DNA of 64,000 bases from Amycolatopsis xylanica (GCF_900107045.1 NZ_FNON01000003.1:62001-126000), one strand, 5' to 3'. Shown: positions 25,518 to 35,100, counted from the stretch's first letter. Notes: generated by a model from the sequence alone, not told the origin. A program made the numbers and translations.

Positions 25518-27305
25518 ATGTCTGCTGCCTACCGTGGCAGCATGCTGCGGACCATCGTGATCGCTGTCATCTCGGCACTCCTCTCCCCCGCGCCGGTGGC
25601 GGCGGCGCCGGGGCCCGGCACGAACTACGCCGTCGACGACGCGTTCACCTCGCCGCGCACGGCCTGGTGGCGCGACGCGAAGTTCGGCATGTTCGTCCAC
25701 TTCGGCGACTACTCCGGCTGGGGCGGCGAATACCGGCGCCCGGACGGCACGATCTGCCGGGACGCCGAGTGGATCCGGCTGCGCTGCGAGATCCCGTGGC
25801 CCGAGTACGAGGCGGCGGCGAAGAAGTTCAACCCGGCCAAGTTCGACGCGGGCGCCATCGTGAAGCTGGCCAAGGACGCCGGGCAGAAGTACCTGGTGGT
25901 CACGTCGAAGCACCACGACGGCTACGCGATGTGGCCCACCAAGGTCAACAAGTGGAACCTGCGCGACACCTCGGCCTTCGACCCGAACCGCGACATCCTC
26001 GCCGAACTCAAGCAGGCGGCGGACGCGGCCGGGCTCAAGTTCGGGCTGTACTACTCGATCAACGACTGGCACACCACCGGCACCGCCGACAACTACGCGC
26101 AATACAAGAAGGACATGCATGCCCAGCTCAAGGAGCTGATGACCGCCTACCACCCGGATCTGATGTGGTTCGACGGCCAGGGCCAGCCGTGGTGGTCGCT
26201 CGCCGACGGCGAGGAACTCCAGTCCTACCTGCACGGGCTGAACCCGAACCTGATCATCAACGACCGGGTCACCAAGAGCAGGGGCATCGTCGACGGCGAC
26301 TACGAAACCCCCGAGCGCCAGGCGAACATCCCGGCCGCGCCGATCGCGGCCGTGCCCTGGGAATCCTGTGTCACCACCAGCGACCGCTGGGGCTGGGCCC
26401 GGTACGACACGAACTTCAAGTCCTCCAGCGTGCTGACGCGGTATCTGCTCGACATCGTCGGGCGGGACGGCGATTTCCTGCTCAACGTCGGCCCCGACGA
26501 CACCGGTGTCATCCCGAAGGGCGCGCAGGACAGCCTGCGCGGTGTCGGCCAGTGGCTGCGCGCCAATGAGAATTCCCAGGCGGTGTACGGCGCCACTTAC
26601 ACCGGGCTGGTGGCCGACCCGGCTTGGGGCGCGGTGAGCCGCAAGGGTGACAAGCTGTACCTGTCGGTCTACGACTGGCCCGACGTCGGCAAGCTGCATC
26701 TGTCCACTCTGGACAAGTTCGGCATCACCGGCGCCCGGGTGCTCGGCAGCGACCAGGCCGTCGGCTGGGCCGCGGCGGGCGACGGCTTCGACCTCACCCC
26801 GTCGGGCGCGGCGACCGGCCCGATCGCGACGGTCATCGAACTGACGATCACCACCCCGGCGGCCGTACCGGGCTCCGGCACCGGGTTGAAGGCCCAGTAT
26901 TGGAAGAACACGACCTTCAGCGGCACGCCGGAGGTGACCCGGGTCGAGCCGGCGCTGAACTTCGCCTGGCGCACCAAGGGTTCACCGGCGCCGTCCATCC
27001 CCGCCGACGGTTTCTCCGCCCGCTACACCGGCTTCGTGCAGCCGCAGTTCACCGGCGAGCACACTTTTCTGACCGTGTCCGACGAGACCGTGCGGGTGTG
27101 GGTCGACGGCAAGCTCGTCATCGACAACGCCACCCCGCACGGCCCGGCGGTGAACAAGGCCGCGGTCACCTTGCAGGCCGGGAAGAAGTACTCGATCAGG
27201 GTCGACTACACCGAGAGCACCGGCGAGGCCTATCTGAAGCTCTTGTGGGCCAACCCCAACCGCAAGCAGCGCGTCATCCCGGCCGCGCAGCTCTACCCGG
27301 CCTAG
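25518..27305 (+). CDS. Secreted GH29 alpha-L-fucosidase with PA14 domain
   Basis: 595 residues from ATG 25518 (ATG 25542 is possible). Signal peptide ending near PVAAAPGPG. The GH29 catalytic domain (about 30-330) includes WWRDAKFGMFVHFGDYSGW, KYLVVTSKHHDGYAMW, and HPDLMWFDGQ, whose Asp is the family nucleophile. A beta-sandwich follows, then a C-terminal PA14 domain (about 450-590, GLKAQYWKNTTFSG, VRVWVDGKLVIDN), a likely sugar-binding module. It should release fucose from outside polymers. Its TAG is immediately followed by repeat B3. The AT-rich 100 bases before the start hold the promoter, not resolved. Confidence 0.92.
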   Translation: MSAAYRGSMLRTIVIAVISALLSPAPVAAAPGPGTNYAVDDAFTSPRTAWWRDAKFGMFVHFGDYSGWGGEYRRPDGTICRDAEWIRLRCEIPWPEYEAAAKKFNPAKFDAGAIVKLAKDAGQKYLVVTSKHHDGYAMWPTKVNKWNLRDTSAFDPNRDILAELKQAADAAGLKFGLYYSINDWHTTGTADNYAQYKKDMHAQLKELMTAYHPDLMWFDGQGQPWWSLADGEELQSYLHGLNPNLIINDRVTKSRGIVDGDYETPERQANIPAAPIAAVPWESCVTTSDRWGWARYDTNFKSSSVLTRYLLDIVGRDGDFLLNVGPDDTGVIPKGAQDSLRGVGQWLRANENSQAVYGATYTGLVADPAWGAVSRKGDKLYLSVYDWPDVGKLHLSTLDKFGITGARVLGSDQAVGWAAAGDGFDLTPSGAATGPIATVIELTITTPAAVPGSGTGLKAQYWKNTTFSGTPEVTRVEPALNFAWRTKGSPAPSIPADGFSARYTGFVQPQFTGEHTFLTVSDETVRVWVDGKLVIDNATPHGPAVNKAAVTLQAGKKYSIRVDYTESTGEAYLKLLWANPNRKQRVIPAAQLYPA

Positions 27306-27364
27306 CGGGATAAAGCGGGCTTTATCCCGGGTGCTTTCCCCGGGATAAAGCCCGCTTTATCCCG
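27306..27364. repeat. Palindromic repeat B3
   Basis: Perfect 26-base arms (27306-27331, 27339-27364) with a 7-base loop. Each arm is itself a smaller palindrome (GGGATAAAGC-GGGCTTTATCCC), so it can fold as one long or two short hairpins. Lies between the converging fucosidase and propeller genes. Confidence 0.88.
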
Positions 27365-27370
27365 GTCCGC

Positions 27371-28312
27371 CTAGCGCGGAGCGGCGATGCGCCACAACGA
27401 GGTGGCCGACTCGCCGGGTTCCTTGGTCGACTCGAAGGCGATCCACTGACCGTCCGGTGACCAGCTCGGTGCGCCGTTGTACCAACTGCCCGCGTTGGTG
27501 ACGCGCACCGGCTGGCCGCCGCTCGCGGCGATCACGAAGATCTGCGAGCGCGCGGTGCCAGCGCGGTCCGACGAGAACACCACGCGGCTGCCGTCGGGCG
27601 ACCAGCTGGCGTCCGTGTCTTCACCGACCGGCTGGGTCAAATCCGCGACCGCGCCCGCGGGCGTGACGGTCTTGAGGCTCCAGTTGCCGGTGCCTTCTTT
27701 CCGCGACTGGAACACGATCTTGTCGCCGCGCGGCGACCAGTTGGGCTCACGATTGTCGGTGTGGGTGTTCGGCCCGTCGACGAGGCGAGTGAGACCCGTG
27801 CCGTTGGTGCGGACCTTCCAGATGCTGCCGAGCGCGCCGGGGCCGCTCTGGTTCAGGTTCTCCTGGAAGACGATCCACGCACCGTCCGGCGAGAAGCTCG
27901 GCTCGGTGAAGCCGCGCGGGCCCTGGTGATCGGTGACCTGACTCGGCTTGCCGCCCGGCGCCATCACCCAGATCTCGTCGAGGTCGGTCTCGTCGTAGGA
28001 GAAGGTGATGAGGTTCGCCGGGCCGTTCCAGGCGGCGCCGGGGAGGTTGACCGCGCTCTGGTCACCCTTCTGGAAGAGCTTGGTCGCCTGGCCCGCGGTG
28101 AGCGTGTAGAGGCCGGCGGGGCCGTCGTTGTAGCCACGCGGGAACTGGGTGAACAACACCGTTTTGCCGTCGGGCGAGTAGGCCGCGTTCTGCCCGCTGG
28201 CCGGGGCGACCGGCCGGAAGAGGAGTTCGGCGCCATCGGCGCGGGTCTCGGCGGCGGCCGTGCCCGGCACGGCCAGTAGCAGCGCGGCGATCGGCAGCAA
28301 AGTCTTCAGCAT
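27371..28312 (-). CDS. Secreted TolB-like beta-propeller protein (WD40/PD40 repeats)
   Basis: 313 residues with a signal peptide (MLKTLLPIAALLLAVPGTAAA). At least five PD40 blades: NAAYSPDGKTVLFTQ, EPSFSPDGAWIVFQE, EPNWSPRGDKIVFQS, DASWSPDGSRVVFSS and APSWSPDGQWIAFES. No catalytic domain is attached. Binding or scaffold role outside the cell; partner unknown. Confidence 0.85.
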   Translation of the reverse strand: MLKTLLPIAALLLAVPGTAAAETRADGAELLFRPVAPASGQNAAYSPDGKTVLFTQFPRGYNDGPAGLYTLTAGQATKLFQKGDQSAVNLPGAAWNGPANLITFSYDETDLDEIWVMAPGGKPSQVTDHQGPRGFTEPSFSPDGAWIVFQENLNQSGPGALGSIWKVRTNGTGLTRLVDGPNTHTDNREPNWSPRGDKIVFQSRKEGTGNWSLKTVTPAGAVADLTQPVGEDTDASWSPDGSRVVFSSDRAGTARSQIFVIAASGGQPVRVTNAGSWYNGAPSWSPDGQWIAFESTKEPGESATSLWRIAAPR

Positions 28313-28390
28313 GCCGCCATCGTGTGCCCGGCGCCGTCCCGGCGGCCCGGGAAATGTGCCCGGGCGGGCCGGGATTGTCACCCGGGTGAC

Positions 28391-28702
28391 TCAGGAGGCG
28401 AAGCGGAAACGGACTTCGGCGCCGTACCAAGCGCCTTCGTCACCCGATCGGGCCTGCTGATAGTGCCACGTCGGGTGATTGGAGCTGGCGAGCGCGGGGC
28501 GGCACCGACAGGGGGTGGCGCACCACCAGCCGGGATGGATCACGCGGATCCGCACCAGGCCGGGCTGGCGGTCGTGGATCGCGGCCGCCGCCCTGGTCAC
28601 GATCTCTTCGAGGCTGGCGCCGTGCACCAGCAGCTGACCGTGCGCCTCCAGGTGATGGGAGACCCATTCCACGAGTTCGAGAGTGGCGGCCGATTCCTTC
28701 AT
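28391..28702 (-). CDS. Small protein of unknown function with Cys/Trp-rich segment
   Basis: 103 residues from ATG 28702. The first half is helical (LELVEWVSHHLEAHG, LEEIVTRAAAAIHD); the second half has HPGWWCATPCRCRPA with three cysteines, then an aromatic basic end. The Cys cluster could bind a metal or form a disulfide. No family recognised. Coding bias supports it being real. It lies between the propeller and the SsgA-like gene, all on the minus strand. Confidence 0.6.
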   Translation of the reverse strand: MKESAATLELVEWVSHHLEAHGQLLVHGASLEEIVTRAAAAIHDRQPGLVRIRVIHPGWWCATPCRCRPALASSNHPTWHYQQARSGDEGAWYGAEVRFRFAS

Positions 28703-28775
28703 GCCGTGAAGACGTGGCGGCCGTACTGGCGTGACGCGGATCACCTCAAGAATCCACTGTGGATTCTCCGGGTCC

Positions 28776-29186
28776 TCAGACCAGCTTGCTCAGCTCCAGG
28801 TCGAAGTCGAAGCAGGCCTGCTCCTCGCCGGGCGCGACGACCTCGTACGTGCGGTTGACGAACGCCGCCAGCTGATCGGCGGGTGCTTCCAGCACCGCCG
28901 AGCCGCCCGGGGTGTTCAGCTCGACCAGCACGAGCGCGGGATGCGTCGCGGGCCGGACGATCACGTCACCCTCGCCGGCGGGCGCGAGCAGGCCGTCGGC
29001 GAGCAGGTCACGCCCGAACATCCAGCGCACGGTGCCGCGCCCGGTATGAAAGCCGATGAAGACCGCGTACGGATCCGCCGGGTCGTACCTGAGGTCGGCC
29101 TGGACCGGCCGCGGCCGGGCGCCGAACGTCCGGAACCCGAAGGTGATCGTCGCTTCGACCACGTCGCGCATGTTCTCCATATCCAT
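28776..29186 (-). CDS. SsgA-like sporulation/cell division regulator
   Basis: 136 residues, the standard length. Family features: RYDPADPYAVFIGFHTG, VRWMFGRDLLADGL, GDVIVRPA and the LNTPGGSAVLEAPADQLAAFV stretch. SsgA-like proteins occur only in morphologically complex actinomycetes and guide septum placement (SsgB recruits FtsZ in Streptomyces). Which paralogue this is cannot be told without a tree. Confidence 0.9.
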   Translation of the reverse strand: MDMENMRDVVEATITFGFRTFGARPRPVQADLRYDPADPYAVFIGFHTGRGTVRWMFGRDLLADGLLAPAGEGDVIVRPATHPALVLVELNTPGGSAVLEAPADQLAAFVNRTYEVVAPGEEQACFDFDLELSKLV

Positions 29187-29223
29187 CCCCCAGCTAGGTA
29201 AGTCGGTGAGATCCCCCTCTCGA

Positions 29224-29251
29224 TTTATAACACGCGGTGACCGCCGTCGAA
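29224..29251 (-). promoter_or_regulatory. Promoter of the SsgA-like gene
   Basis: Minus-strand TATAAA (29224-29229) with TTCGAC (29246-29251), spacer 16. A transcript leader of about 30 bases results. Confidence 0.5.
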
Positions 29252-29402
29252 TCTTCAGAAAACGTCATTCACACGAAGGGCTGAGCGCTGCGGTGTCATA
29301 GGGCACAAAACGTGAGAAATTAAGCTGGATCAAGATCAAGAACGTGAACGCGCTGGCCAGAGATTCACGTCCCGCGCAACGACTCCGGGAGGCTTCACCC
29401 GA

Positions 29403-30197
29403 ATGCGACTCGATCTCAGCGGAAAGACGGCATTGGTCACCGGCTCGACCCAAGGAATCGGAACAGCGATCGCGAAAGGCCTCGCCGCCGCCGGAGCGAA
29501 AGTGGCGATCAACGGCCGCCGCGCCGCAGGTGTCGACGACGCGATCACCCGTTTGCGCGCCGAACTCCCCGAAGCCACACTCATCGCGGCCCCCGGCGAC
29601 GTCTCCACCGACGAAGGCACCGCCCAAGTCCTCGAAGCGGTCCCCGACGCCGACATCCTGATCAACAACCTCGGCATCTTCGGCGCGAAGGACCCACTCG
29701 AGATCACCGACGACGAATGGCGCCGCTACTTCGAGGTCAACGTGCTCGCCGCCGTCCGCCTCACCCGCGCGTACCTGCCGGGCATGACCGCACGCGGCTG
29801 GGGCCGCGTCCAGTACATCGCCAGCGACTCCGCGGTCGTCATCCCGGCCGAGATGATCCACTACGGCGTGTCCAAGACGGCGGTGCTCGGCGTCTCACGC
29901 GGCTTCGCCAAGGCCGCCACGGGCACGGGCGTGACGGTCAACGCGGTTATCGCGGGCCCGACGCACACCGGCGGCGTCGAGGACTTCGTCTACGAGCTGG
30001 TCGACAAGGACCTGCCGTGGGACGAGGCGCAGCGCGAGTTCATGCGCCTGCACCGGCCGCAGTCGTTGCTGCAGCGCCTGATCGAGCCGGAGGAGATCGC
30101 GAACATGGTCGTCTACCTCAGCTCACCCCAGGCCTCCGCGACCACGGGCGGCGCGCTGCGGGTCGACGGCGGCTACGTCGACGCGATCCTTCCCTAG
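29403..30197 (+). CDS. Short-chain dehydrogenase/reductase
   Basis: 264 residues. Classical SDR: cofactor motif TGSTQGIG (about 12-19), NNLGIFG (NNAG variant), catalytic YGVSK, and C-terminal YLSSPQASATTGGALRVDGGY. Arg-Arg after the second strand (INGRRAAG) suggests NADP(H). Substrate unknown. Start ATG follows GGGAGG by 14 bases. Ends in a 4-base overlap with the converging wHTH gene. Confidence 0.92.
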   Translation: MRLDLSGKTALVTGSTQGIGTAIAKGLAAAGAKVAINGRRAAGVDDAITRLRAELPEATLIAAPGDVSTDEGTAQVLEAVPDADILINNLGIFGAKDPLEITDDEWRRYFEVNVLAAVRLTRAYLPGMTARGWGRVQYIASDSAVVIPAEMIHYGVSKTAVLGVSRGFAKAATGTGVTVNAVIAGPTHTGGVEDFVYELVDKDLPWDEAQREFMRLHRPQSLLQRLIEPEEIANMVVYLSSPQASATTGGALRVDGGYVDAILP

Positions 30198-30475
30198 CCT
30201 TCGATGATGTAGCCGCCCGCGGGCGCCGTGCCGATGATGATCGGCGGGCCGAGCTTGCGGCGCAGCTGCGCGATCACGGCGTCGACCTCCGCGGACTCCG
30301 AGAGTTCATCCCAGCAGCACTCGACGAACTCGGCGTGCGACACCGCCTGCCCGGCCCGCACGACGAGCAGCTCCAGCACGGCGAACTCGGCCGCGGCCAG
30401 GTACAGCATGACCCCGCCTCGGCGCACGCGCTTGCGTGCGGTGTCCAGATCGAGGTCACCGATGCGCACCAGCAT
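30194..30475 (-). CDS. Stand-alone OmpR-type winged-helix protein
   Basis: 93 residues comprising only a trans_reg_C DNA-binding domain: IGDLDLDTARKRVRRGG, AAEFAVLELLVVRAGQAVS, AVIAQLRRKLG and the wing TAPAGGYIIEG. There is no receiver domain and no upstream frame that could encode one, since repeat A2 lies 13 bases before the ATG. Either an independent small regulator or the remnant of a larger response regulator. No role known. Confidence 0.75.
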   Translation of the reverse strand: MLVRIGDLDLDTARKRVRRGGVMLYLAAAEFAVLELLVVRAGQAVSHAEFVECCWDELSESAEVDAVIAQLRRKLGPPIIIGTAPAGGYIIEG

Positions 30476-30488
30476 GATCCCGACTCTA

Positions 30489-30540
30489 GGGGTCGTGAGT
30501 GTTTTGGCCGGTTAGAACCGGCCGGAACACTCACGACCCC
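30489..30540. repeat. Palindromic repeat A2
   Basis: Arms GGGGTCGTGAGTGTT / AACACTCACGACCCC with inner GGCCGGTTAGAACCGGCC: essentially one perfect 52-base palindrome. It is upstream of the wHTH gene rather than at a 3' end. Confidence 0.9.
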
Positions 30541-30630
30541 AGGGTTGGACTCGGCTTTGAGCTGGCGTGCGCGGGCTTGGCCGAGTTCGATGGGGTCCCA
30601 GGCCTTGGGCGCCCCCGCACTGGGAACTCG

Positions 30631-30680
30631 GGTCGTGCGCGTTGCGGGCGGTTAGAACCGCCCGCAACGCTCACGACCCA
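30631..30680. repeat. Palindromic repeat A3 (GCGGGCGG variant)
   Basis: GGGTCGTGCGCGTTGCGGGC GGTT-AG-AACC and its mirror. The inner stem is GTTGCGGGCGGTT, like A7 at 61516. Confidence 0.85.
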
Positions 30681-30713
30681 CCTCACGCAGGCCCCTTACG
30701 CGAGCCCGATTTG

Positions 30714-30821
30714 GTGAGGGCCTCCCTCACCCAAGCAGCTGGGTGAGAGAGGCCCTGACCCGCATATCTGGGTGAGGGAGGCCCTCACCAACCCGAACCG
30801 GGCGAGGGAGGCCCTCGCCCA
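30714..30821. repeat. Four C-type palindromes (GGTGAGGGAGGCCCTCACC)
   Basis: Copies at 30714-30732, 30742-30762, 30771-30790 and 30801-30821, about 28-30 bases apart. The core is arms GTGAGGG / CCCTCAC around AGG or CCT. Layout is like array D. The whole gap 30476-30908 holds only repeats A2, A3, these and A4; no gene is supported. Confidence 0.85.
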
Positions 30822-30846
30822 GCAGCAGCCGCGTTCCTGGCCACCC

Positions 30847-30900
30847 TGGGGTCGTGAGTGTTTTGGCCGGTTAGAACCGGCCGGAACACTCACGACCCCA
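30847..30900. repeat. Palindromic repeat A4
   Basis: TGGGGTCGTGAGTGTT / AACACTCACGACCCCA with inner GGCCGGTTAGAACCGGCC. Ends 8 bases past the stop of the MarR gene, where it can act as its terminator. Confidence 0.9.
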
Positions 30901-30908
30901 GGGCAAGC

Positions 30909-31319
30909 TCAAGAGTCGAGCAGGCGCAGGAGGAGGGCGTCGAACTCGGCCAGTTCCTGCTTGCTCAAGGCGCTGAAGGACTGCGCGAGCACGCGGTCCA
31001 CGATCACGCTCCCGGCCTCGCGTAGTTCCCGGCCGCGGTCGGTGAGCCGGTGCCGCAAGGCCCGTCCAGGGCCGGGCACGCGTTCGAGCAGCCCGCGCTC
31101 GATCATCCGGCCGGCGAGCGCGCCGAAGGACTGGTCGGTCTGGAACGTCAGCTGCGCGAGGTCGTGCAGTGAGGCCTCGGGGTTCTGGTCGACGTGCCGG
31201 AGCGCGTCCCATTGGACCAGGCTGATGTCCAATGCGGCCAGTTCGGCGTTGACCGTGCGGTGGTGGCGGGCCTGGAGTCGCTTCACCGACAGCCCGATGT
31301 CCTGCAGTCTCCTCGTCAC
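30909..31319 (-). CDS. MarR-family regulator
   Basis: 136 residues, GTG start. Winged helix: VQWDALRHVDQNPEASLHDLAQLTFQTDQSFGALAGRM then wing RALRHRLTDRGREL. Helical dimerisation ends. No Cys for redox sensing. Divergent from an alpha/beta hydrolase, with a repeated operator between them, so it probably controls that gene and itself. Confidence 0.92.
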   Translation of the reverse strand: MTRRLQDIGLSVKRLQARHHRTVNAELAALDISLVQWDALRHVDQNPEASLHDLAQLTFQTDQSFGALAGRMIERGLLERVPGPGRALRHRLTDRGRELREAGSVIVDRVLAQSFSALSKQELAEFDALLLRLLDS

Positions 31320-31330
31320 GGTCCACAGCG

Positions 31331-31365
31331 TATCAGCTTGCTTATATCAGCATGCTTATATAAGC
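31331..31365. promoter_or_regulatory. Operator between MarR and hydrolase genes
   Basis: Two 17-base direct copies TATCAGCWTGCTTATAT start at 31331 and 31345 (14-base step), and the perfect palindrome GCTTATATAAGC covers 31354-31365. The AT-rich core is unlike its surroundings and probably overlaps both promoters. Confidence 0.65.
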
Positions 31366-31393
31366 TCCCTTACATCAACCAAGGGAGAAACGC

Positions 31394-32113
31394 ATGAACC
31401 TCACCATCGACGAACAAGGCGACGGGAAGCCCACGCTGCTGCTGCACGGCGGTGCGGGGCCGCAGTCGGTGGCCGGGTTCGCCCGGCTACTCGCCGGACG
31501 GGCCCGGGTCATCACGCCGACGCATCCCGGGTTCGGTGGCACCGAGCGGCCGGACTGGCTGACCACGGTCGCCGGGCTCGCCGACGTCTACGCGCGGCTG
31601 CTGGACGAACGAGACCTGCGGGAGGTCGCCGTGATCGGCAACTCGATCGGGGGCTGGATCGCGGCCGAACTCGCGTTGCGGTCGCCGCGGGTCGGGAACC
31701 TCGTGCTGGTCAACGCCGTCGGGATCGTCGTCGACGGGGAACCGATCGCGGACGTGTCGCAGCTGTCCATGGACGAGCTGGCCAAGCTGAGCTACCACGA
31801 CCCGGAGAAGTTCCGGGTCGATCCGGAAAGCCTTTCGCCCGAACAGAAACTGGGCATGGCGGCGAACCGGGCCGCGCTCGCGGTGTACGGGAACGGCACG
31901 GCCATGACGGACCCGACGCTGAAAGAACGGCTCGCCGGGATCACCCAGCCGACGCTGGTCGTCTGGGGTGAGAGCGACGGGATCGTCACGCCCGGCTATG
32001 GGCGTGCGCTGGCCGCGGCCATCCCCGGTGCGCGTTTCCAGCTGCTCACCGGGGCGGGCCACGTGCCGCAGATCGAAGCTCCCGAACGGCTTCTCGAAGC
32101 GATCGCTACGTGA
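31394..32113 (+). CDS. Alpha/beta hydrolase
   Basis: 239 residues; GGGAGAA lies 7 bases before the ATG. Oxyanion loop LLHGGAGPQS, nucleophile elbow GNSIGGW (Ser), acid in WGESDGIVTP, and catalytic His in GAGHVPQIEAPE. Cap-domain residues suggest a small ester or C-C substrate as in MhpC-type enzymes, but no closer call is possible. Converges on the RHS gene with an 8-base overlap. Confidence 0.92.
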   Translation: MNLTIDEQGDGKPTLLLHGGAGPQSVAGFARLLAGRARVITPTHPGFGGTERPDWLTTVAGLADVYARLLDERDLREVAVIGNSIGGWIAAELALRSPRVGNLVLVNAVGIVVDGEPIADVSQLSMDELAKLSYHDPEKFRVDPESLSPEQKLGMAANRAALAVYGNGTAMTDPTLKERLAGITQPTLVVWGESDGIVTPGYGRALAAAIPGARFQLLTGAGHVPQIEAPERLLEAIAT

Positions 32114-35100
32114 GGCTCATCGGGGATCCCGGTGGGCTCGGGAGGTCGGTCATCTCGCCGGTCAGCGTGTCCATCTTCTGACCGTTGGGCGGGAACTCGT
32201 GCAGGTAGCCGGGCCCGTAGCGGAAGTCGAGGTACTTCTGGACGTCGGGGGTGACGCCCTCGTAGCCGGCCTTCAGCTCCAGGTGGTCGCGGATGGACCG
32301 CTCGAACTCGTTGGGCGAGTTGGGGAACTTGAGCCCGCCGGAGCCGGTGCTCGCGTCCACCGAGTAGTTCAGCTTCAGGTCCTTGAGGTCATTGCGGACC
32401 TTGTCGTACTGGGACGGGTCGATACCGGGGATCTGCGCCAGCTTGTTGTCGTTGGGCACCTCGGACTTGATCAGCCTGAGGTGGTCGTTGCTCTCCTTGA
32501 CATAGCGTTCGAAGCCCTGAGACATGTTCTTGTTGGCGGTCTGGGTCAACGGCGTCATGTTGTCCTTGGTGCCGGGACCGTCGAGATTGTCGTTCTGCAG
32601 ATGCCCCTTGACCCATTGGGCCGTACCGGTGGGCGGGTTGCTCGGCTTGTAGCCGTTGACCTTGTCGAGCGCGTTCTGCAGCTCGGGGCTGTAGTCCTTG
32701 TGTTTGGTCTTGAGCAGGTCTTCGACGTCGGTGAGGTGACCGGGCTTCGGCGACCAGTCGGCGTTGCGGCCGATCGGCGACCCATCGAGGGTCTGCTTGC
32801 CGGAGCTCGTCGCCCCGCCCTGCGACTCCCAGCGGCCGCTGTCCGGGTCCTTCGGGCCCTTGGGGACCTTCGGACCGGACGACGAGGTGCCGCCGGAGCC
32901 CTTCTTCGGGGCGGTCTGCGGGTACGGCTGGAAGTGGTTGCCGGAGTTCGAGGGCTTCTTCTTGCACTTGCCGGTGGCCGACTGGGCCGCGGCGACGGCG
33001 GTCGGGTTGGGCCCGGCCGCCGCGGCCGCTGCCGCCTGCGCCGCCTGCTTCGCGGCGTCGGCTTGCTGCTGCACGTACTTCGCGGCGAGCCGGGCGGAGC
33101 CGGAACCGCCGCCGCCCCAGGTGAGGCCCAGCGGGTCGCAGGCGAGCAGCGGGTCGGCGACGTAGGTGAGCGGGTTCGGCGCCGGGTCCAGCCCGAGCGG
33201 GTCCGCCGAGAGGTACCTGGCGTTGCGCGGGTCGTAGTACCGGAACACGTTGTAGTGCAGGCCGGTCTCGGCGTCGAAGTACTGGCCGGGGAACCGGAGC
33301 GGGGTCACCGCGCCGTCACCGGTCAGCCCCCACAGGCTGGTGCGCACCGGGCTGACCGCGCCGGCGTCCGCGGCGATCAGCTCGACCGGCGTGCCGACGT
33401 CGTCGGTGACCACCACGGAAACCCGGGCGGTGCCGTCCGGCGAGGTGACCACCTGCGCGACCGGCTTGCCGTCGTCGGGGTGGTACACCCAGGTGAACGT
33501 GTGGCCCGCGGAGTGCGACGCCTCGATCAGCGTGTTGCCGTCCCAGGCGAAGTCGACCTGTTCGGCGATCCCGCCCGCCGCGTCCAGCCGCTGCTTGGCG
33601 ACACGGCGGTCGAGCGCGTCGTAGCGATAGCGCCACTGCGCGCCATCGGGGGTGCGCACGCCGGTGAGGTGATCCTGCGCGTCCCAGCCGAACGTCCACA
33701 CCAGATCGCCGACGGTCCGCTGGACCAGCCTGCCCTGCGCGTCGGTCACGTAGTGCGCCAGTCCCGGCGAGGCCGCGATCAGGTTGCCGGTGACGTCGTA
33801 GGCGTAGCGCTCGGTGCCGCCGTGCGTGTGCACCGCGGTGATCCGGCCGACCGGGTCGAACTCGTACCTGGCGCCACCGCCCGGGTCCTCACGGCTCATG
33901 ACGCTGCCGTCGGGACGGCGGTGATAACGCCGCGGCCCGGCGGGCGTGCGCTGCGCGGCAAGCCTGCCCGCGGCGTCGAATTCCTGCTGTACCAACGGGT
34001 TCGCGCCGACCGTGACCGCGACCTGACGGCCCGCGGCATCGCGGTGCAAGGTGAGCTCGGTGCCCGCGACCGTCAGGGTGTCGACGTCGCCGGTCCGTCC
34101 CCAGTGGACGTCCACACCGGACGGTGAGCGGCGGTCCGTGTCGGTGTCGCCCGTGTAGCCGAACGTCGTGGTGCGGCCGGAAATGGTGCTGCGCACCACG
34201 CGGCCGTCGAGGTCGTGCTCCAGCGCGAGTTCCGTGTCGGGGCTCGTCGCGCGCACGAGCTTGCCGACCGGATCGTGCTGGTACGTCTCGGCTCCCGCCG
34301 CGCTGATCCGCTCACGGATGTTGCCCAGCTGGTCATAGCTGAACTCGACCCGCTCGCCCGCCGCGTTGATCAGGTGGACCAGCTGCCCGGCCGCGTCGTA
34401 GGCGCAGCGGGTGATCCGGCCGTCGAAATCGGACTGGCTGAGCAGCCTGCCCTCGGCGTCGTAGCCGAATTCCCAGGTCCGCCCGGCCGGGTTGGTCACG
34501 GCGAGCAGCCGCAACTCGGTGTCGAAGCGCCGCGTGGTGCGGGCGCCGACGGGGTCGGTCGTCGCGGTGAGCACGCCGAACGGGCCGTGCTCGGCGACCG
34601 CGACCCGGTTCAGCGCGTCGGTGTGCGAGACCTCGCCGCCCTCACCGTCGTAGGTCCACTGCTGACGAGCGCCGTCCGCGCCGACCGTGGTGCGCAGCTT
34701 GCCTTCCACGGTCCAGGCCAGCGTGACCTGACCGCTGGGCTTGCGCAGGACACGCGGCCGTCCGAAGAGGTCGACGTCCACATCGGCGGACTCGCCGTCC
34801 GGCGCGGGCACCTCGTCGATGTCCTGGAACACACCGAGCGGCTGGGTGTACGGATCGAAGGAACCCGGGTAGGACCGCGTGTAGACGCGTTCGCCGTCGG
34901 TCACCTCGATCTCGAGCCCGGCCTCCGTCCACGCGGTGATCACCACCCGGCTGCCGTCCGGGCGGATCACCGCGACCAGGGTCCCGGCCGCGTCGTGCTC
35001 GAACTCCGTGCGCCTGCCCAGCTGGTCGGTGCGGGCCAGCAAGAGATCGTGCGGGCCCCACTCGCTGCGGGTGACGCCGCCGAGCTTGTCCGTTTCGGAC

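Noticed and set aside
24710..30900. Prophage, integrative element or transposon
   Set aside because: Despite many repeats and accessory genes no integrase, transposase, phage structural gene or tRNA attachment site was seen.
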